Positions 57,701 to 64,000 of a DNA stretch of 64,000 nucleotides are shown in pieces. The DNA is from Nageia nagi (taxonomy: Eukaryota > Pinophyta). The translations under genes were made by a program, and so were the position numbers. Numbering within the stretch: the stretch's first letter is position 1; every line of letters begins with the position of its first letter. The stretch is taken from assembly GCA_050084985.1 (NCBI GenBank), contig JBITNC010000001.1, forward strand, positions 51,212,001-51,276,000, read 5' to 3'. The notes beneath the pieces were generated by a model. The model made no database searches. It saw only the letters and a program-made list of their open reading frames with translations, and had not been told where the DNA came from.

Positions 57701-58555
57701 GAGCCATCAAAGATATAAAGAGTGTCTAAATTCTAATTTTTCAATTTTGAAAAGACATATTTTTATCTAATTAGAAATAATATCTAGGAAGTCATAGCAT
57801 ATGTGTGCCTCTATGATATTGTAAGCCATATGCACCATGGCTTCATCTACTTCTATTTGGGTTTTCTTCTCCAAAATAATCACTTGTGTCTATAACACCT
57901 CTCTATCTCTCTTATTTTCAAATAGAGCTATTTCATAGCTTGGTCAAAGCTATGTGATTCTACTTCTTTGATATCTTTCACCAATCTAGTTAATCATTTC
58001 ATGTTCATTTTTATAAAAATCACCTTTCTCTCTTTTTAAATCTATCTATTTCTTCACATAGAAAGTCCAATTAGTTGGGATACCAAATGCTTAAAGAATA
58101 GAATTAGGGGAGTAGTCAAGTATTACTTCAAATTTTGGCACTAACTTTTCTCTCTACTCTTGGTCCTTAAACATTCCTATTCCATAACCTCACTGGTTAT
58201 GCCTATGTGCCATCGAATATAATAGCTCGAGCTAAGTGAATGATTCATAAGGCACATAATAAGCCAAGCCCTGGTCAATCATGACATCTCTCTTTGAGTG
58301 CACTAAATATTCCCCTTTTCTAATGACTTTGGGACTCATATGTTGTAGAAGGATGTGATCAGGTTTGGTCCTCCATGTATCAATGTGGTTCATTAGTCCC
58401 ATTTTAGTCCAATTCACCCCTAGAGCATTCTCAAGGTATTCCTCTTGAATGGCAATTAGGTTGGCATCCACTTGTTCTACTTCAATTGGAGTTAATGGTT
58501 TGGAATTCATCATGGTATTAGAATCTTTGGTTTGCATTTGGGACTTGGAATCCAT
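54800..58555 (-). pseudogene. Long decayed frame downstream of gypsy I integrase, unknown product
   Basis: The minus strand starts at an ATG at 58555 (MDSKSQMQTKDSN) with 107 clean codons. The frame can then be followed for roughly 1200 codons through stops, many at TAG/TAA positions that could be former Gln. Blocks seen: WRTKPDHILLQHMSPKVI, GYGIGMFKDQE, KFEVILDYSPNSIL, FGIPTNWTFYVKK; further down, Glu/Lys-rich stretches (IEEMSEVAKKEV) and a likely coiled coil (KVLSDDNSKLLLFIKGFKK, about 55480-55540). I do not recognise the protein. Its place after integrase is that of the env-like or extra ORF of some plant gypsy elements; alternatively it is a different gene or element in the same orientation. 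No signal peptide or membrane segment is obvious. Confidence 0.5.
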
Positions 58556-58989
58556 ACTTTGTAAGGTTTTTCAACTTTATCTTTCCTTTCTCAAATTAGC
58601 TCTATGAACAATATGCTCTAGTTACCATAGAAACTTGTATGCTCATAAATGGCTAAGTATTGATTCAAAGAGTAAGCAAGATGTTTTATTTATCTAAGGT
58701 TTGTGAATGACATATATCAATGGTAATTAATGCTTAGGATGTTGAAATTCATGCATTATATGAATTGGGTGTCAACAAGTTGGATATGTCAACTTGGAGT
58801 GCGCTAACTTTAAATTAGGGTAATAGTACTATGATTTGAGAAATCTAAGGATATCTTTCCTTAAATGCTACCCTATTCAGTTGATGGCTTAACAGCTCAA
58901 TGACCTCAACCCTACATTATGCCAAAATAATTATAAGCATTAATAGCTACCTACTTTCTTGAAAGTTGTATTTAGGAGATGTACATGCC

Positions 58990-60230
58990 TAAAATATATA
59001 TATTTTTGAAATCATGTACATTATATAGTTTTTGGTAGGTGTTACAAGATCATTTTATCACCCAGTAATGCTTCAAATAGATCTCATTAATAGGACTAGG
59101 TAATTCTTGAGACCTGATGATATCTTGTAATTTTAATGCATTACTTTGCATGGCTTGAGTGATGATATAAGGCCCACTCTAGAGAGAGTCAAATTTCTAG
59201 TGTCTTTTGAGCTTTGCTATCTCTTCATCCCATTTGAGAACAATGTCACCTAGTTCAAACTTCACATGAGAAGACTTTTTTTTATCAAAGCATTTCTTGA
59301 TAATGTGCTAGTGATGATGAAATGACTCATATGCTTTGTTCTGATCTTTCTCCAACTTCAAAAGCTAGTTATACCTAGATTATAGTGGTTAAAAGTCATG
59401 GTCCTCCATTTCTTGCAATATTTTTAATGTCAATAACTCAATATGTATTAGAAATACAAGCCTTTTACCATATACTAGTGCTTATGGGGATGTTTTGATT
59501 GTTGATTTAATGTTGATCCTATCTACCCATAATGCAAAGTTCAATTGTGTATGCCACTATATGGGATTCCCTTCAATTTTTCTTTTGATGATCCAAGTTA
59601 AGTTTTTATTAGTTGATTCAAATAACCCATTAGCTTGTGGGTAATAACTTGAAAAGAATAACCAATATATCCCATATTCAGCAACAAAGTTTGACAAGTT
59701 ACCTCCAATAAATATCAAGCCATTATCTAAGACAATAGTCTATGGGATTCCAAAGTGAGTGATTATTCTTTTGATCATTTCTATCATCACTTCTTGATCT
59801 ACATTCTTACATGGCATAGCTTCTGACTATCTAGAAAAGTAATTTGTTACATTTAAGATGAATTTATGGCCTACTAAGGAATTTGGGTTTATAACACTAA
59901 TGAATTCCATACCCCATTTTTGGAAGGGTTGCTCAAATGCCATAGGTTTAAGAGGCATAGCATCTTGCCTTATTTTCAAAAATCTACTGCATTTGTCATA
60001 TTCTCAAGTAATCTTGAATGAATCTTGAAATATGGTGGGCCAATAATACCTAGATTGTAATATTTTTGCTACTATAGTTGGTCCACTATAATGCCTACCA
60101 GAGAATCCAGAATGAAATTCATGCAATATCCTTTGAGATTCATCATGATTCATACATCTTAGTAGGGTTTGATCAAAGTTATTTCTATATAGGTAATCAT
60201 CTATTATCACAAACTTTGGGGCATGTAGCT
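58990..60230 (-). pseudogene. Gypsy I integrase remnant
   Basis: Minus strand. The N-terminal zinc-finger-side block is at 60004-60210 (HDESQRILHEFHSGFSGRHY, YYWPTIFQDSF), then KWGMEFIS (first Asp position reads Glu), TIVLDNGLIF (about 59720, Asp present) and SSYYPQANGLFESTNK (about 59630, Glu present). A downstream ELGDIVLKWDEE and GPYIITQAMQ region ends with PINEIYLKHYW near 59030. Stops are relatively few. It would insert the cDNA into chromosomes. Confidence 0.88.
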
Positions 60231-60419
60231 TGAATCTCTTTCTTTGAAATATGTCGAGAGATTTAGGATATTTACCAATTTGAAAATAAAAAATAACTTA
60301 CTTAATCCAATCACTTTCTTCATTAAATTGTTGTTCATTCTCTATGATAGCAATTATATGTGAAGCTTCAACTATATTTTCACATAGAGCCTGACCTATG
60401 ATGAGCTTTGTTGGCTTAA

Positions 60420-62189
60420 TTTTATATCATATTCTATTATTTTAGTAATCTAACCAACCTTTCCTTCACCTAATTCCCCTTGTATAACATAATTTCTTAC
60501 ATCTAGATGGATAGTAAATACAAGGATTCTATTGTGGGAGACATAATACTTGAATTTCTTAAGTTCCTTCACTATGGAAATACTTTTTTTCAATAAATGA
60601 GTACTTTTTTGGTGTTGATGCAGTGTTTGGCTATGAAAGGCAATCAAATGTTCTTCTTTCTTATCATATTTTTGTGCTAGAATTGCAATAATGCTTCTTT
60701 CTGCTCCATATGCATACATGATGAAATCTTTTAACCTATCTAAATTTTAAGTACTAGAGCTTCTATTATAGCCTTTTTAATTTGTTTAAAGGTTAGCTTT
60801 GCTTCATCTTGCCAAGATAATATAACATCTTTCTTTAGCATTGAAGTGATTAAAGATACAATCTTTGAAAAATTATTAATAAATTTTCTAACAAAATTGA
60901 TTTGACTAAGGAATGATTAGAAGGCTTTCTTGTTGGAGGGGAGTGGTAATGCTTCAATAGCTTTCACTCAATCTACATAAATTGCTAAACCCTCCTCTAA
61001 GACAATGTAGCCAAGCAATTTTTCTTGGTTAACCATAAAAATAGATTTTTTTAGATTAATTGACATACCAAATTCCATGTAATTTTTAAAAACTTATATA
61101 AGATGTTCTAGATGATCTTTTTTGCTCTTAGAGAATATTATAATATCATCCAAATAGACTAAGATAATCTTATTTATCATGTCACCAAATGTATAATCCA
61201 TGGCTCTTTGAAAAGTAGCTCTCGCATTAGAAATACCAAAAGGCATTCTTTGAAAAGCAACAACTAAATGTTCCCCATTTAGTTATAAATGCAGTTTTGT
61301 ATTAATCTTCATCTTTGACTCAAATTTGGTTAAATCCTAAGTAGCCATCAATATTTAAAAATAGCAAGCTCTAGCTATTGTATGCAAGATTTGTTCCATA
61401 GGTAGGAGAGGATAATTATCTTTGAGAGACACTTGATTCAAATTTTTGAAATCAACACAGACTTTAATTTCTCCACTCTTCTTTCTAATAGGAACTAGAT
61501 TTGCAACCCAAGAAGAATGCTTTATAGGATAAATAATTTTTGAATCAAGTAGCTTAATTAATTTTTGTTTCATGGCTTCTTCTATTTTTGGTTTAACTAG
61601 CCTTTGATTTTTCTTGTATGGTTTGTCATCTGATTCAAGCTCAATTATGTGTTGGATGACACTGTTATCATATGTCTTAAGATCATCATAAGTCTAAGAA
61701 ACTACTTTGGATAATTCATGATAAATTTAATAAATAACATCTTTTTCTTCATCAGAACACTTTGAACCTATCATTATATATCTACTAAATTCTACTTTTA
61801 GCTCAACATAACTCTCCGTCTAGATGGCCAAGGATTTAGCTTTTTAGACATCTTCTAAATCAAATAATCTTTCAAAAAAGAGTAATCCTTTTAGTATAAC
61901 ATTATTTTTGAGTTAGATAACATCTGATTCTTGAAAATAATCAAGTAATTCTTGAATACCAAAAGTGTGGGCTATTATTTCATCCAACATAAAGTTCATT
62001 ATATGCTCATCAAAATCAAATACTTGTCAGAAATTTATAGCATTAGGTACTAAAGGCTTAAATTGAACTTTGACTCCAAGAGTTCCATTTTTATAATGAA
62101 TAGGGTTGTAATGTACACCTTTACCAACAAGTGCATTAGCTATTTGGTTGTACCTTCTAAGAATAAATATAAAATTGATAGCCAAGAAT
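60420..62189 (-). pseudogene. Gypsy I reverse transcriptase and RNase H remnant
   Basis: Minus strand. Upstream linker: TYDDLKTYDNSVIQHII (about 61680-61625), then RT fingers MKQKLIKLLDSKIIYP...SSWVANLVPIRKK (61355-61573). Palm: MPFGISNARATFQRAMDYTF and ILVYLDDIIIFS (about 61245-61130, YLDD intact). Connection: LLGYIVLEEGLA and INFVRKFINNFSKIV. RNase H piece 60450-60719 with MYAYGAERSIIAIL, where the usual ASD catalytic start is altered. The protease would lie near 62000-62189 but no D-S-G site is visible. Frames are broken by stops. Confidence 0.88.
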
Positions 62190-62689
62190 TGTTAGAATGT
62201 ATAATGCATTATTGTAAAGGTTATGTAATAATCTTCTATGTAAATGCACTAATACTCAAGGGTATCATTTGATACCTTAAGTATTTAAATGAATATGATA
62301 ATGTTACTTGTCCTACACTCCATGTCATAAGCATGCCCCTTGGGTAAAAGGATGTGCATGTCATGCTTTTGTATATTGGATAAAAGGGTGATCCAAAGAG
62401 AGATTTTGGCCTATAAATAGAAGGCTCCCTCTTTGTGATTACACACCAATTTGTGGAGTAAAGTTATGCTATAGGATAGTAGTTAGGAGTTGAGATTAGG
62501 AGATTTTTAAGAGTTTATATTTGTGATTAAAGTAAGATCTAGTTAGTGGATGTACTTCTAGTTGGAGGAACCACTTAAATCTTGAGTTTTCTTTGTGAAA
62601 TTGCTTTGTGCATTATTTAGATGTGATTTGTGAGCTTACATGTGATCTTGAGAGTTAAAAGTTGTTCTTGTTATAGTTCAATTCTCTCA
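62190..62689 (+). repeat. 5' LTR of copia J
   Basis: 500 bp, TGTTAGAATG to ATTCTCTCA, with the hairpin at 62251-62285 and the TATA box TATAAATAG at 62412-62420. Its end resembles the LTR of A (ATTCTCTCA) more than that of B (TTCTTTCA). Confidence 0.94.
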
Positions 62690-62690
62690 T

Positions 62691-62703
62691 TTGGTATCAA
62701 ACA
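62691..62703 (+). other. Primer binding site of copia J
   Basis: TTGGTATCAAACA, 1 bp after the LTR; matches the initiator-Met site at 10 of 13 positions. Confidence 0.85.
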
Positions 62704-64000
62704 ACTTAAAAGGCTCCTCTTCAACATCCTTGGAGTTTCTTCTTTTGTGTGAGGTAAAATAATCTAGAGGTATAACCCCCTATCCTTGTTTTTAGTTACT
62801 TTATGATACTAACATTATTTATGTTAATTGTAAGTTTTCTTGATAAAATTTGCTTAAAATAACAATGTTATTGTTGTTGCAATTATTGCTATTATTTTTT
62901 TGGGTACATAAAATATTTTTTATGGATAAAATTGCTTACAATAACAATGATATGTTGTTATTATAGCATAAGGTTACAATTATTTTTTCCATATAGATAT
63001 GACTTTATGTTTAAAAGATAAATTGTTGCAATCTTACTAAGCATCATGTATTTGTTTTCAAAAATTTAGCAAAAGAAAAATTAAATACATTTTCAATATG
63101 TTTATTTAAGAAAGGGGGAATTAGTTTCTTAAAAACATAATATATATATATATAACTTTTTTTAAATTAAGAGGGAACAATTTAAAAAAAAAAAAAGCAT
63201 GTTTTATTTACTAAAATTAAAAAATATGAGGTCATTAGGTGGCCATATTCCCCCTATGTGATGGCTAGCCCTGATTGGCTCACAATGGCTAGCCACTTGG
63301 TCTTTCAATTGTAGTGAACTCTCTAGCCCAAACCACAAGCCTACACCCCTAATGCAGTGTACCACTTTGGCATAATGGAACCCCTAACATGTGTGGTTGG
63401 ATTTCAAGGGTTTCATCTAAATTTTCTCAAAACCCATGATGCATGGTTGCTCTACTCATCATGATCATCATGGCTTCTTCAGTTTCTTGGATTCCTTTCC
63501 CTTTGTTTACATCCCCCCTCTTGTAGCCTAGTTGAGCCACTAATTCCTTGTAGAGCACCCACCAAATGGCACACCCTACCTCTAGTTCATGCCCACCTTA
63601 AACTCATATGCAATCCACTACTTGATCAAAATTTAGTAGAATCATAGTGAGCCCTCAATTCATAGCTAGCTCAGGTCATCCTCCTAGCATCCCAACCACT
63701 ATGACTTGGCCAAACCCCTCCTTGACTTTCTCAAGCCTCTCCTTCCTACCTCCTTTTGCACCTATATAATCTACTTGTTGGTTCCATCCTATGTAGCCCA
63801 CTTGAGGCTCCTCCTCTTTTGCATGAATCCCTCTCTAAAATTTCCTTCACCTCCTCTTTTGGAAGACCTTCCTTGGTAAAGATTGTTTACTTGCAAGCAA
63901 TTTTTTAGCAAGTCATCATTTTTTTCTTTAACTAGGCATTTAATGAATTTGCCATGAGTATGTAGAAGGTGAAAAGTACATTTTTTAAAAGAGAGTTGGA
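62704..64000 (+). other. Leader of copia J with C/T-rich module
   Basis: AT-rich first part with poly-A/T runs and a short TA repeat near 63140, then a C/T-rich module at about 63240-63880. This is the same arrangement as the leaders of A and B. No gene found. Confidence 0.65.

Larger units (their letters stand above)
54480..62189 (-). mobile_element. Gypsy element I, pol and downstream region (partial)
   Basis: Minus-strand Ty3/gypsy whose pol differs from that of E and F (RT with VPIRKKSGEIKVCVDF and SLKDNYPLLPMEQIL, resembling the Tat/Athila side of plant gypsy). It is interrupted at 62190 by copia J, so gag and 5' LTR are off the right edge. The 3' LTR could not be located; the left limit given is where the downstream decayed frame fades out and is only a guess. 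Confidence 0.6.
62190..64000 (+). mobile_element. Copia element J, 5' end
   Basis: Plus-strand copia of the A/B family. The 5' LTR is 62190-62689, the primer site 62691-62703, and then a leader runs to the window edge. It lies in the pol of gypsy I. The left flank is AAGAA/AGAAT; the right flank is outside the window. Confidence 0.9.

Noticed and set aside
59000-62189. Possible endogenous pararetrovirus (caulimovirus-like) sequence
   Set aside because: RT, RNase H and integrase occur in gypsy order, and an integrase with a zinc-finger-side block is present, which plant pararetroviruses lack. No movement or coat protein pattern was seen.

Overview
The window is plant nuclear DNA made almost entirely of decayed, nested transposable elements. 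I found no cellular protein gene, tRNA, rRNA or CRISPR array. Land-plant origin is shown by Ty1/copia and Ty3/gypsy elements primed from initiator-Met tRNA (TGGTATCAGAGC-type sites), a CACTA transposon with TNP2 and DUF4216 regions, and a LINE ORF1 fragment with a DUF4283-like region. The sequence is AT-rich and most insertions are old. This fits a large, slowly purged plant genome (a gymnosperm or a large-genome angiosperm); I cannot name the species.

Left nest (1-26514): copia B (1901-10648, +, complete, 5-bp duplication AAACT) sits in copia A (minus; 10654-15548 plus 1-1900, its 3' end lies off the left edge). A sits in copia C (minus; 15549-19790, the rest is off the left edge). C interrupts the transposase gene of a CACTA element whose coding remnant runs on at 19793-22432. 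Its 3' part holds satellite-like repeats (23.6-25.3 kb) and a duplicated terminus ending ...TTCTAGTG at 26514.

Right nest (27155-50329): copia D (minus) was split in gag by gypsy/chromovirus E (+, 31234-49199). E's 5' LTR was split by gypsy/chromovirus F (minus, 32515-43116). F's 5' LTR was hit by solo LTR G (41103-42976), and F's reverse transcriptase by H (35369-37939). H is a short non-autonomous element with near-identical LTRs and one intact gag ORF. Every level has LTR ends and exact or near-exact 5-bp target duplications. LTR divergence falls from outside to inside, in agreement with the nesting.

Right end (50330-64000): a LINE ORF1-like fragment (about 51.2-52.45 kb, minus), short tandem repeats (53.9-54.4 kb), and gypsy I (minus) with pol at 59.0-62.19 kb. 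A long unexplained decayed frame lies downstream of its integrase (about 54.8-58.56 kb). Gypsy I is interrupted at 62190 by copia J (+), which is of the A/B family and runs off the right edge.

Most coding remnants carry stops and frameshifts; those I could place look largely like C-to-T or G-to-A changes. The only clean full-length ORF that looks real is the 308-aa gag of H. Points worth pursuing: a hairpin in the copia LTRs whose arms differ in sequence yet stay paired in the most diverged copy; loss of the same integrase aspartate in copies A and B; the intact non-autonomous element H; and the extra frame of gypsy I.
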